A DNA stretch of 54,109 nt, from assembly GCA_964370855.1 (NCBI GenBank), contig CAYJMF010000017.1, forward strand, positions 1-54,109, read 5' to 3'. The first letter of the stretch is position 1. Each line of letters starts with the position of its first letter. The notes beneath the pieces were generated by a model. The model saw only the letters and a program-made list of their open reading frames with translations, ran no database searches and was not told where the DNA came from. This DNA comes from JAKLKS01 sp964370855 (GTDB lineage Bacteria; Planctomycetota; JAJSAM01; JAKLKS01). Both the position numbers and the translations under genes were made by a program. This document shows, piece after piece, positions 46,636 to 54,109 of this stretch.

Positions 46636-47907
46636 GTGATCCTCGCCGCCGACATCCGGGCCGGCTTCCGGTCTCTCCTGCGCTCGCCCCTGCGCTCCTT
46701 CCTCGTGCTCCAGGGCATCGCCTGGGGCGTGGGTGTCGCCATCTTCCCCGCCGCCGTCCTCGAGGGGAGCCGCCGCGCCGCCATCGACCGGGCGGAGGAG
46801 ATCGGCACCGGCCGCATCGCGCTGGAGGCGGAGCCGGGGACGCGCCCCCTCGACCTCGAGGACCTCGCCGCCCTGCGGAAGGGGATCCCCGGGTTCCAGC
46901 GCTTCCGCGCCGCCGGCGTGCGGGTGGGGGGAGAGACCCTCCCCGCCCCCGCCGGATCCCCCGGGGTCCACCTCCTCGCCACGGACCCCGAGGGGGCGCG
47001 GGTCCGCGGCCAGGCCGTGGACCGGGGCCGCTACCTCGAGGAGGGGGACGCCGCCGAGGGCGCGCCCCCCGTCTGCGTCCTCGAGCCGCGGGCCGCCGCG
47101 GCCCTCTTCCCCGGCGCCGATCCGCTGGCGCAGTCCGTCCCCCTCCCCGGCGGGGGCGAGGCCGCCGTCGTCGGCCTCCTCGCCCCCCGCACGGAGCGGG
47201 CGCTCCGCACCGACGACTTCGGCTTCGAGGTCGGCCACATGTTCGAGGAGCGCCTCTGGAGGATGCTCCGCTCCTTCGGCCTCACGAAACCCGAGGACGG
47301 GTGGAAGCGCACCGACGCCTGCGTCCACGTGCCGCTGCGCCTCCTCCCCCGCGAGGGCGGGGCCCTGGACACGATCCTCGTCCGCACCATCCCCCAGGAG
47401 GCGCCGACCCTCACCGACGCCCTCCGGGGGGCCCTGGCGGACCGGGGGGCGGAGCCCGTGGCCCGCGCCAACCTCGTCTGGCCCGTCCTCGCCAGCAGGT
47501 CCATCGACGACTTCATGCTGCTGAAGGACGCCCTCGTCCTCGCCTGTCTCGCCATGGGGGGCATCGTCATCGCCAACGTCATGCTCCTCACCCTCCTCGA
47601 GCGCACAGGCGAGATCGCCGTCCGGCGCGCCGAGGGGGCGACCCGGGGGGACATCGCCCTCCAGTTCCTCGTGGAGGCCGGGGCCCTCGGCGCCGGCGGG
47701 GCGGCCCTCGGCATCCCCCTCGCCTTCGCCCTCGTCTGGCTCCGCCTCCAGCTCGCCCCCTGGACCCTCTTCTCCTTCACCTTCCCGACGGCCACCGTGG
47801 CCGCCGCCTCCGCCGTGGGCATCGGGACCGCCCTCCTCGCCGGGGTCCTCCCGGCGCGCCGCGCGGCCCTCCTCGACCCCGCCGCCGCCCTGAGGGAGCA
47901 CGGATGA
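46636..47907 (+). CDS. ABC transporter permease, MacB/FtsX family (first)
   Basis: 423 residues with the MacB/LolC-type layout: an N-terminal helix (SFLVLQGIAWGVGVAIFPAAVLEGSRRAAI), a large periplasmic domain (about 50-275), then three C-terminal helices starting ALVLACLAMGGIVIANVMLLTLL, with the coupling motif ERTGEIAVRRAEGATRGDIALQFL. The start is GTG at 46636. Its stop overlaps the next permease (ATGA). With the second permease and the ATPase it should form a heteromeric exporter or lipoprotein/outer-envelope transporter. Confidence 0.91.
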   Translation: MILAADIRAGFRSLLRSPLRSFLVLQGIAWGVGVAIFPAAVLEGSRRAAIDRAEEIGTGRIALEAEPGTRPLDLEDLAALRKGIPGFQRFRAAGVRVGGETLPAPAGSPGVHLLATDPEGARVRGQAVDRGRYLEEGDAAEGAPPVCVLEPRAAAALFPGADPLAQSVPLPGGGEAAVVGLLAPRTERALRTDDFGFEVGHMFEERLWRMLRSFGLTKPEDGWKRTDACVHVPLRLLPREGGALDTILVRTIPQEAPTLTDALRGALADRGAEPVARANLVWPVLASRSIDDFMLLKDALVLACLAMGGIVIANVMLLTLLERTGEIAVRRAEGATRGDIALQFLVEAGALGAGGAALGIPLAFALVWLRLQLAPWTLFSFTFPTATVAAASAVGIGTALLAGVLPARRAALLDPAAALREHG

Positions 47908-49151
47908 CCTCCCCGCTCCCCGGCCTCGCCCTGCGGTCCCTGCGCCGCCGGGCCCTGCGATCCGCCCTCACGGCCCTCACCGCCGCCGTGGCCGTGGCCA
48001 CGGTCTTCGCCACGCGGGGGCTGCTGCGGGGGAGCGAGATCGCCCTCGAGCAGGACCTCCACCGCCTCGGCACCCGCACCGTGCAGGTGCTGGACGGCAT
48101 CGGCTTCCTCGGGCCGGCCCCGTTGTCGGAGCCGCTCCGGAGGGCCGACACGGAGGCGGCGCGGGCGGTCCTGCGGAGGGAGGGGGTCGGGGCGGAGGTC
48201 CTCGACGCCCGCGTGCGCCTCGGGGTCGTCCGCCGGGAGGGGGAGCGCTCCTTCCCCGTCCCCCTCCTGGAGACGACCCCGGCCTACGCCCTCACCTTCC
48301 ACGCGGTCATGGCCTCGGGCCGGTTCCTCGAGGAGGGGGACCTCGCCCCGGGGGCCGCGCCGGTCTGCGTGCTCGACGCGGAGACGGCCCGGGAGATCGG
48401 CGTCGCCGCCGCCGGCGGGGAGATCCTCCTCCGGGACGCCGGGAAGGAGCGGAGGCTCCGGGTCGCCGGCATCCTCGCCGACCCCTTCCGCATGCGCATC
48501 TCGACCCACGCGCCGGACCTCACCTCCTCGGCCCGCCGCTCCGTCCACCAGGTCGTCGACTTCCGCAACCTCTACCTCCCCCGGCGGCCCGCGGCGGAGG
48601 GGGAGCCCCCGGGCACCCTCACGATCTTCGCCGTCGCCGACCGGCGCGGGGACGCGCAGCGGATCCACGACCTCCTCGACGCGGAGCTGCGCGCCGGGGA
48701 GCGGGGGCTCCTCGTCTGGTCCCGGGGGACCTGGGTGCGCACGGTCATGGAGGCCGTGGGTGAGCAGGTGGAGATCGCCAACGTCATCTGGGGCATCGTC
48801 CTCCTCGTGGCGCTGGTCATGATCGCCACGGTCACCCTGGTGGGGGTGCGGGAGAGGACGGCGGAGGTGGCGGTGCGGCGGGCCGAGGGGGCGACGCGGG
48901 CCCAGGTGACGGGCCAGCTCCTCGTGGAGGGGGCGCTTCTGGCCGCGGCGGGGGGGGTGGCGGGGCTCCCCCTCGGCTGGGCCGCCGCGGACCGGCTCTC
49001 GGCGCTGCTCACCTGGCCCCCCTACCACTCCGTCGGCGAGGGGTTCGCCGCCGTGGGCCTCGGGGTCGTCGTCGGCATCCTCGCATCGGCCCTGCCGGCG
49101 CTGCGGGCCTCGGGGTGGGACGTCGTGGAGGGACTGCGCCGTGGGGCATGA
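47904..49151 (+). CDS. ABC transporter permease, MacB/FtsX family (second)
   Basis: A 415-residue paralogue of the preceding permease: N-terminal helix (SALTALTAAVAVATVFATRGLL), periplasmic domain, then EIANVIWGIVLLVALVMIATVTLVGVRERTAEVAVRRAEGATRAQVTGQLL and two more helices. Two different permeases suggest a LolCDE- or YknZ-like heterodimer. The ATG overlaps the previous stop by four bases; its own end overlaps the ATPase by 11 bases. Confidence 0.91.
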   Translation: MTSPLPGLALRSLRRRALRSALTALTAAVAVATVFATRGLLRGSEIALEQDLHRLGTRTVQVLDGIGFLGPAPLSEPLRRADTEAARAVLRREGVGAEVLDARVRLGVVRREGERSFPVPLLETTPAYALTFHAVMASGRFLEEGDLAPGAAPVCVLDAETAREIGVAAAGGEILLRDAGKERRLRVAGILADPFRMRISTHAPDLTSSARRSVHQVVDFRNLYLPRRPAAEGEPPGTLTIFAVADRRGDAQRIHDLLDAELRAGERGLLVWSRGTWVRTVMEAVGEQVEIANVIWGIVLLVALVMIATVTLVGVRERTAEVAVRRAEGATRAQVTGQLLVEGALLAAAGGVAGLPLGWAAADRLSALLTWPPYHSVGEGFAAVGLGVVVGILASALPALRASGWDVVEGLRRGA

Positions 49152-49827
49152 AACCGCCGGGGACGGGGTCGTCGCGCGGCTCGAGGGGGTGAGGAAGGTC
49201 CACCGCCGCGGGGCCTCGGAGGTCCGCGCCCTGGACGGCGTGGACCTCGAGGTGCGGCGCGGGGAGTGGCTGGCCGTGACGGGGCCCTCGGGGTCGGGGA
49301 AGAGCACGCTGCTGCACGTGCTCGGGCTCCTCGACCGGCCCACGGAGGGGCGCTACCTGCTGGAGGGAAGGGACACCACGGCCCTCGACGACGCCGCGGC
49401 CTCGCGCCTGCGCGGCCGCTCCATCGGCTTCGTCTTCCAGGACTTCCACCTGCTGCCCGAGGAGACGGCGCTGCGCAACGTGATGCTGCCGCTCCTCTAC
49501 TCCGGCGCCCCCGACGCGCGGGACCGGGCCCGGGCCGCCCTCGTCTCCGTGGGGCTCGAGACCCGCCTCGACCACCGCCCCGCGGAGCTCTCCGGCGGGG
49601 AGCAGCAGCGCGTCGCCATCGCCCGGGCCCTGGTGAAGGAGCCGATCCTGGTGCTGGCCGACGAGCCGACGGGAAACCTCGACAGCGCCACGGGGGCGCG
49701 GGTGCTGGAACTCCTCGCCGCCGTCCACGCCCGGGGCATGACCCTCGTCGTCGTCACCCACGAGCCCGCCGTGGCGGCGAAGGCCGGCCGGCGCATCGAG
49801 GTGCGCGACGGGAGGATCGCGGGCTAG
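49141..49827 (+). CDS. ABC transporter ATP-binding protein (MacB/LolD type)
   Basis: A 228-residue ATPase: Walker A GPSGSGKST, Q-loop VFQDFHLLPEETALRNVMLPL (typical of the MacB/LolD group), signature LSGGEQQRVAIARAL, Walker B VLADEPTGNLD and H-loop VTHEP. It energises the two permeases upstream. The start is GTG at 49141, inside the permease end. It is the last gene of the eight-gene run; its stop shares CTAG with the convergent gene. The substrate is unknown. Confidence 0.94.
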   Translation: MGHETAGDGVVARLEGVRKVHRRGASEVRALDGVDLEVRRGEWLAVTGPSGSGKSTLLHVLGLLDRPTEGRYLLEGRDTTALDDAAASRLRGRSIGFVFQDFHLLPEETALRNVMLPLLYSGAPDARDRARAALVSVGLETRLDHRPAELSGGEQQRVAIARALVKEPILVLADEPTGNLDSATGARVLELLAAVHARGMTLVVVTHEPAVAAKAGRRIEVRDGRIAG

Positions 49828-50861
49828 CGCTTCCTCCCCGGGGCCAGCCCGTCGAGGAGCGCGTCGAGCTTCGCCTGCTGTTCCGCCGAGAGGGTCCCGG
49901 CGAGGGCGTCCCGGAGGCGGGCCCGCTGCCCGGAGATCTTCGTGCGGGCCTCCTCGTAGGTGATGAGGCCGTCGCGGGCGTCCTCCATGGTGGTGCGCAT
50001 CTCCCGGCCGAACTCGAGGAGCTTCCCGCCCACGGCCCGGGCGCCGGCCTCGTCGAGGCCGAGCTCCGTCCTGACCCGCTCGAGGACGGACCCGCCGCCG
50101 CCCTTCCCGTCGCGCCCCGCCCCTCCGGGAGGCTTCCGGGCGCCGCCCTCCCCGGGGGGAGGGGCGTCCCCCGGGCGGGGGGCGCCGAGGGAGGCGGTGA
50201 GGCGGTCGATGACCCCGCGGCCCTCCTCGCCGGCGGAGGCCCTCGCCTCCTCCAGCACCGGCTTCACGGCGGGCCCGAGGGCCCGGAGGGCCTCGGCGGC
50301 GCTGCGCCGCACGGCGGGATCGGAGGCGCCGTCGAGGAGGCGTTCCAGGCAGGTCTTCGCCCACCCGCGTGCGGCGTCGGAAAGGACGGGGACGGGAGCG
50401 CCCTCGGCGGGCGCGCCTTCGCCGGCGGGAGCCTCGGGGCGGCGCCGCTTCCCCGCCTCCCCTCCCTTCCCGCCGCCCTTCCCCTTTCCCTTCCCCGCGC
50501 CCTTTCCCGCTCCCGCGCCGGGGGCCTTCCCGGGTTCCCCGCCCCCCTTCGCTTCCCCTTCGCCGGGAGTTCCGGGGGCCGGCTCCGCCGGCGGGGTGCC
50601 GCGGCGCACCTCCGCCACGTCGGACTTCTCCACGATGCGGAGCGCGCCCCCCACCTTCACGGCGTAGGCCGCGTCGTCCTCCCCCGCGATGCGCCCCCGG
50701 ACCTCCCCTCCCCCCTTGAGGACGAGGACGTCCTCCGCGGGGGCGCCGGCGGGCGCCGCGGGGGCGGGCTTCGCAGGGGGAGGGTCCCCCTCCCCGCCGG
50801 CGGCGGCGGGGGAGGAGAGGGCGAGGGCGAGGACCAGGGCGGCGGACAGGCGCGGGTTCAT
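49824..50861 (-). CDS. Secreted protein with SH3-like start and LTXXQ-like end
   Basis: 345 residues: a signal peptide (about 1-21, ending AAAGGEG), an SH3/Sm-like strand set (DVLVLKGGGEVRGRIAGEDDAAYAVKVGGALRIVEKSDVAEVR, about 45-87), a Lys/Gly/Pro-rich linker (about 90-165), a HEAT-like piece (SDPAVRRSAAEALRALGPAVKPVL) and a helical C-terminus resembling periplasmic LTXXQ/Spy-type sensors (LSAEQQAKLDALLDG). I do not recognise the whole. The ATG at 50861 follows GGAGGAGC. It converges with the ABC ATPase gene. Confidence 0.8.
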   Translation of the reverse strand: MNPRLSAALVLALALSSPAAAGGEGDPPPAKPAPAAPAGAPAEDVLVLKGGGEVRGRIAGEDDAAYAVKVGGALRIVEKSDVAEVRRGTPPAEPAPGTPGEGEAKGGGEPGKAPGAGAGKGAGKGKGKGGGKGGEAGKRRRPEAPAGEGAPAEGAPVPVLSDAARGWAKTCLERLLDGASDPAVRRSAAEALRALGPAVKPVLEEARASAGEEGRGVIDRLTASLGAPRPGDAPPPGEGGARKPPGGAGRDGKGGGGSVLERVRTELGLDEAGARAVGGKLLEFGREMRTTMEDARDGLITYEEARTKISGQRARLRDALAGTLSAEQQAKLDALLDGLAPGRKR

Positions 50862-50977
50862 GGGGAGCTCCTCCGGGGATCGTTCCATGGAACCCGGCCC
50901 GCATCGGCGGGTTTCCCGCGCAAACCGCGCCGCGGGGGGCGGGGCAACGTAGGATGGGGGTTCGGCAAGGAGACTCC

Positions 50978-51412
50978 ATGCCCGCACGCATCCTCATCGT
51001 GGACGACGATCCCTATGTCCGGGAACTCATCCGCGACACCCTCCGGGCGCGCCAGTATGCCGTGGCCGTCGCCGCCAACGGGATCGAGGCCCTCGAGATC
51101 ATGGCCCGGGATCCCCACGACATCGTCGTCACCGATGTGGTGATGCCGGGGATGGGGGGGCTCGACCTCGTCAAGCACATGAAGAAGAGCCACCCCCTCG
51201 CCCGCGTGATCGTCCTGACCGGGTTCCCGCGGGACTCCGACATCGGCGACTTCCTCCTGCAGGGGGCCGACGAGTTCCTCCCGAAGCCCTTCCGCGGCAA
51301 CGATCTCCTCACCGTGATCCGGCGCACCGAGGAGCGCATCGCCGCCCTTCCACGGGCTCCCGGGAAGGCACCGCCGGAGGGGGGCGCGGGGGCTCCGTCC
51401 CCCGGGGCCTGA
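50978..51412 (+). CDS. CheY-like response regulator
   Basis: A 144-residue receiver domain: acidic triplet LIVDDDP, phospho-acceptor Asp in IVVTDVVMPGMGGLDL, Thr in VLTGFP, Lys in LPKPFRGNDLL. A Pro/Gly tail replaces an output domain. AAGGAG lies 5 bases before the ATG. It resembles the other receiver (23997-24398) in being stand-alone with a Pro-rich tail. No kinase is adjacent. Confidence 0.92.
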   Translation: MPARILIVDDDPYVRELIRDTLRARQYAVAVAANGIEALEIMARDPHDIVVTDVVMPGMGGLDLVKHMKKSHPLARVIVLTGFPRDSDIGDFLLQGADEFLPKPFRGNDLLTVIRRTEERIAALPRAPGKAPPEGGAGAPSPGA

Positions 51413-51746
51413 CAACGACCGGTTCCCCTTTCCGAGTGCGGGATCGCACGAAGGGGAGGCCGGGGCCGGCCCGCGGACCGGAGTTCTTGCAAAGTCCTCT
51501 GGGGGAGGGGATGATCCCCCGGGCAGGGCGTGGCACAGGGCTTGCACATGAGTCGTCCGTAGCGGTCGGAGACCGCGGTGCGGGCCGCGGGTCATCTCCG
51601 GCCCAATGGCAAGTGTGGAGGCCGTCACGCCCTTATCCTCTTGAGCCGCCGCGGATCTCCCCTAGAATGGAGGGGTCCGGGGGGCTCGGGCCGGAACGTG
51701 GTTCATGGGCAAGACGCGCCATCGAAGGATTGCGGGAGGGACATCG
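51413..51746. other. Leader and promoter region of the large lipoprotein gene
   Basis: These 334 bases hold no supported gene. They are somewhat less GC-rich than the coding parts and contain the promoter at 51641-51668. I see no riboswitch or small RNA that I can name. Confidence 0.55.
51641..51668 (+). promoter_or_regulatory. Sigma-70-like promoter
   Basis: TTGAGC (51641-51646) and TAGAAT (51663-51668) are 16 bases apart. They would start a leader of about 70 bases for the lipoprotein gene at 51747. Confidence 0.6.
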
Positions 51747-53888
51747 ATGTCCGACCTTTCTCGAAACGCGGCTTCAACCGCAAGGGGTTCGCGCCTCGCC
51801 GTTCTCGCGGCGGGCCTCCTTCCCCTGGCCGGTCTCCTCGCCGCCTGCGGCGGCGGAGGCGGGGGCGGAGGCGCCAATGATCCCGACCAGGACCTCATCG
51901 TCGAGGCATGGACGCCGACCAACGGCCAGGAGACCCTGACGGACATGTCCGATCCGGGCCTCGACGGCAAGGTGACGGTCAAGTTCACCACCGTTCCCCG
52001 CCTGACCTCGATGATCGACGGGGCCAACGCCTTCAACGGCGTGACCCCCAACGTCCAGATCCTCGACCAGGCCTTCGCGCGGGTGGCCGGGCAGCCCTCC
52101 CTCGACCGGGACACGAGCTCCTTCACCTTCACGCCCGACGGCGGCGTCCTCTCCCCCGCCCAGTACACGCTGACCATCTCCAGGTTCGTGTCCACCTCCG
52201 CGGGGAGGCAGCTGAACCAGGGCGTCCAGGACTTCTCCACCTCCTGGTGCGTGGGCCCCGACGTCTACCCGCCCGTGGTGCGCAACGTCTCCCCGGCGGC
52301 CCTGCAGAAGGACACCCCGCTCTTCGCTCCCATCGTCATCACCTTCAACGAGTCCATCGAACCCGTCAGCGTGGTCTACGGCCAGACGGTGTTCGTGCAG
52401 GACGGCGGCACCAACCCGCCCACGGCGCTGAACGGGACCCTCCAGCTCCAGCGCAACGGCTTCGACCTCGTCTTCACCCCCGACCCCTGCACGGGGATGC
52501 CCCCCTCGACCACCGTCGTGGTCCGCCTCGCCGGCGTGGGCAACACCTCCTACATCCGCGACAAGGTCGGCAACGGCCTCGTCGGCGACCCGGCCAACAA
52601 CAACGAGTACTCCTTCCAGTTCGACACCAAGGGCGCCAAGCCCCTCGTGAACCCGCTCATCGCGCCGTACCCCGGCTCCCCCTTCGTGAACGGCGGCCCC
52701 GTGGTCCAGGGGGTCTACGCCACCACCGGGAACCACGTCTACGCCTACGACGTCGGCTGGGTGACCAACAACTACGGCCAGACCTTCACCTACAAGCCGG
52801 AGCTGACCCAGCAGGTGCTCGCGGCGAACATCGGCTTCAATGCCGTTCCCCCGCCCGCCACGGCCCCCTACGGCGGCGACTTCGACGTGAAGCTCGGCCG
52901 GTGCGGCGAGGGCGTCATCGACTACCGCTTCGACACGGTGACGAACCAGACCTACATGTACATGATCGACGAGGTCAACGAGTCCATCGCCATCATCAAC
53001 ACCGGCTCCGGCGCCATCGAGGGCCACTTCCGCGGCGTCGGCTCCCCGCGGGGCATCGGCATCAGCGGCCCCGGCGCGACGGGCGCCGGCCCGACGGTCT
53101 TCGTGAGCAACTTCGGCCAGGGCACCGTCACCGCCATCCCCGTCTCCAGCATCCAGCCCGGGCTGCCCATCTGCACGGCCCTGCAGGAACTCGAGGACGA
53201 CCTCTCCCGCCGCCTCTTCATGCTCACCGGGCGCAACCCCGGCGGCATCGCGCTGCAGTCCCAGGGCGTGGCCATCGGCGCCGTGGTGAACCAGGGCGAC
53301 AACGACGTCCAGTTCTTCGACCCCCGCACCCTCAAGTCCGTGGAGAACCTCGGCCTCGGCACCCTCACGCAGAAGTACCCCGTCGGCGAGGGCCCCATCG
53401 ACGTGAACTTCTCGGCGTACATCCCCGGCACCGGCCAGTTCGCCCTCATCGTCGCCCAGGGCGGGGAGCAGAACCCGCTCGGCTCCGCGGCCCTCTGGTG
53501 GAACAGCACCGGCGGCCCCTTCGCGGCCAACTCCGGCGCCATCCAGGGCTCGGTGCAGGACGGCCTCAACATCCCCGGCCGGCCCATCTACGACTGGGTC
53601 AACGGCCTCGCCTGGTGGGTCCCGAACACCGCCGGCGACGACCTCGCCAAGGTGGACATCGTCATCCAGGGCGGCGGCCTCTTCGCCACCATCCAGCCCC
53701 AGGTGAACATCCTCCGCACCATCGGCGCCAACCCGACCAAGGTCTCCTACGCCTCCAACACCATCGCCTTCGCCTCCCTCGCCGGCCAGGGGCAGGTCGC
53801 GGTGTGGGAGCTCAACGCCCTCAACGGCCCCCCGGTCCTCTACAACCTGCCGGGGATCCGCTCGCTGGTCTGCGCCTTCGACCAGTAG
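51747..53888 (+). CDS. Large lipoprotein with SbsA/Big_5-type Ig domains and a propeller
   Basis: 713 residues. The lipobox LAAC gives lipidated Cys 34, followed by a Gly-rich linker. Residues about 45-175 and 176-300 look like two SbsA-type Ig domains (FVSTSAGRQLNQGVQDFSTSW; YPPVVRNVSPAALQKDTPLFAPIVITFNESI, with VRDK-like IRDKVGNGL and the strand FQFDT). The C-terminal half reads as YVTN/NHL-like propeller blades (YMIDEVNESIAIINTGSGAI, GSPRGIGISG, VFVSNFGQGTVTAIPVS, NQGDNDVQFFDPRTLKSVENLG). A surface structural or binding role is likely. It has its own promoter and a strong terminator. Confidence 0.85.
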   Translation: MSDLSRNAASTARGSRLAVLAAGLLPLAGLLAACGGGGGGGGANDPDQDLIVEAWTPTNGQETLTDMSDPGLDGKVTVKFTTVPRLTSMIDGANAFNGVTPNVQILDQAFARVAGQPSLDRDTSSFTFTPDGGVLSPAQYTLTISRFVSTSAGRQLNQGVQDFSTSWCVGPDVYPPVVRNVSPAALQKDTPLFAPIVITFNESIEPVSVVYGQTVFVQDGGTNPPTALNGTLQLQRNGFDLVFTPDPCTGMPPSTTVVVRLAGVGNTSYIRDKVGNGLVGDPANNNEYSFQFDTKGAKPLVNPLIAPYPGSPFVNGGPVVQGVYATTGNHVYAYDVGWVTNNYGQTFTYKPELTQQVLAANIGFNAVPPPATAPYGGDFDVKLGRCGEGVIDYRFDTVTNQTYMYMIDEVNESIAIINTGSGAIEGHFRGVGSPRGIGISGPGATGAGPTVFVSNFGQGTVTAIPVSSIQPGLPICTALQELEDDLSRRLFMLTGRNPGGIALQSQGVAIGAVVNQGDNDVQFFDPRTLKSVENLGLGTLTQKYPVGEGPIDVNFSAYIPGTGQFALIVAQGGEQNPLGSAALWWNSTGGPFAANSGAIQGSVQDGLNIPGRPIYDWVNGLAWWVPNTAGDDLAKVDIVIQGGGLFATIQPQVNILRTIGANPTKVSYASNTIAFASLAGQGQVAVWELNALNGPPVLYNLPGIRSLVCAFDQ

Positions 53889-53905
53889 GTTCCGAGTCCG
53901 AAACG

Positions 53906-53940
53906 AAGGCCCCGGGGGGAAGCCCCCGGGGCCTTTTTTT
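53906..53940 (+). terminator. Rho-independent terminator
   Basis: A perfect 13-bp G+C-rich stem (AAGGCCCCGGGGG, loop GAAG, CCCCCGGGGCCTT) followed by a run of seven T, 18 bases after the lipoprotein stop. It is the only textbook intrinsic terminator I find in the window. Confidence 0.95.
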
Positions 53941-54035
53941 AGGGACGTTCCTAACTAAGTAACTAACTCCGTGGACCTCCCCCGTGAATGCCGAGGGTGA
54001 TCCACGGAGTTAGTTACTTAGTTAGGAACGTCCCT
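53941..54035. repeat. Perfect 35-bp inverted repeat
   Basis: Arms 53941-53975 and 54001-54035 are exact inverted copies around a 25-base loop. The arm begins AGGGACGTTCCTAACTAAGT and is much less GC-rich than the genome. It starts directly after the terminator T-run. No transposase is next to it. It could be a non-autonomous palindromic element. Confidence 0.9.

Positions 54036-54109
<74 letters not shown>

Overview
The window is about 54 kb of very GC-rich bacterial DNA carrying roughly 49 protein genes and one tRNA gene. There is no rRNA, CRISPR array or recognisable transposase. The cell probably has two membranes: there are several lipoproteins with clear lipoboxes, a probable outer-membrane barrel protein, TatA, and a MacB/LolD-type ABC system. 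An FHA-domain Ser/Thr kinase, DUF58 and BatA-like genes, PQQ-propeller and HEAT-repeat secreted proteins and large Ig/propeller lipoproteins suggest a planctomycete-like or related environmental lineage. That placement is an inference; no phylogenetic marker was tested. The sequence looks like a draft metagenomic scaffold: a 10-base N gap, G/C homopolymer tracts and a poly-G end are probably technical.

Layout. 201-2561 (+): MaoC hydratase, FabG-type reductase, metallo-hydrolase and a CBS protein, closely packed. 2571-11345 (-): yggS, FHA-kinase, DUF167/yggU, purine nucleoside phosphorylase, ileS and purN, with a long hairpin just after the phosphorylase stop codon. 11555-13218 (+): PQQ-like lipoprotein and tatA, converging on tilS (-). 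14833-18588 (+): gap, pgk, rpe and accD. 18618-24398 (-): DUF255 thioredoxin-like protein, a PQQ-propeller/HExxH protease fusion and a CheY-like receiver. 24649-30003: small membrane, regulatory and lipoprotein genes, plus a methyltransferase gene at 28521-29270 with an in-frame TGA. 30176-36160: M1 peptidase with HEAT repeats, ArsR and CBS proteins, and a HEAT/ThuA-like protein. 36111-38462: an RsuA-type pseudouridine synthase and two divergent toxin-antitoxin-like pairs. 38472-40496: tandem GNAT protein, a short AT-richer segment beside tRNA-Gln, and a Nudix protein. 40612-49827 (+): one tight run of eight genes, namely prenyl synthase, dxs, NAD kinase, DUF58, BatA-like, two ABC permeases and an ABC ATPase. 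49824-53888: an SH3-like/proline-rich secreted protein, a receiver protein and a large Ig/propeller lipoprotein, followed by a textbook terminator.

The most interesting signal is the methyltransferase gene. Its reading frame is interrupted by TGA at 29127-29129, exactly where ArsM-like proteins carry a conserved Cys. The frame then continues with a recognisable C-terminal region, and a hairpin with a G-first apical loop lies 23 nt after the TGA. This is the pattern of a selenocysteine codon with a bacterial SECIS element. Other notable signals are a family of long hairpins placed after stop codons, inverted repeats overlapping or adjoining the starts of two ArsR-like genes and two toxin-antitoxin pairs, a run of rare codons hiding a palindrome in the BatA-like gene, and altered catalytic motifs in TilS, IleS and DXS.
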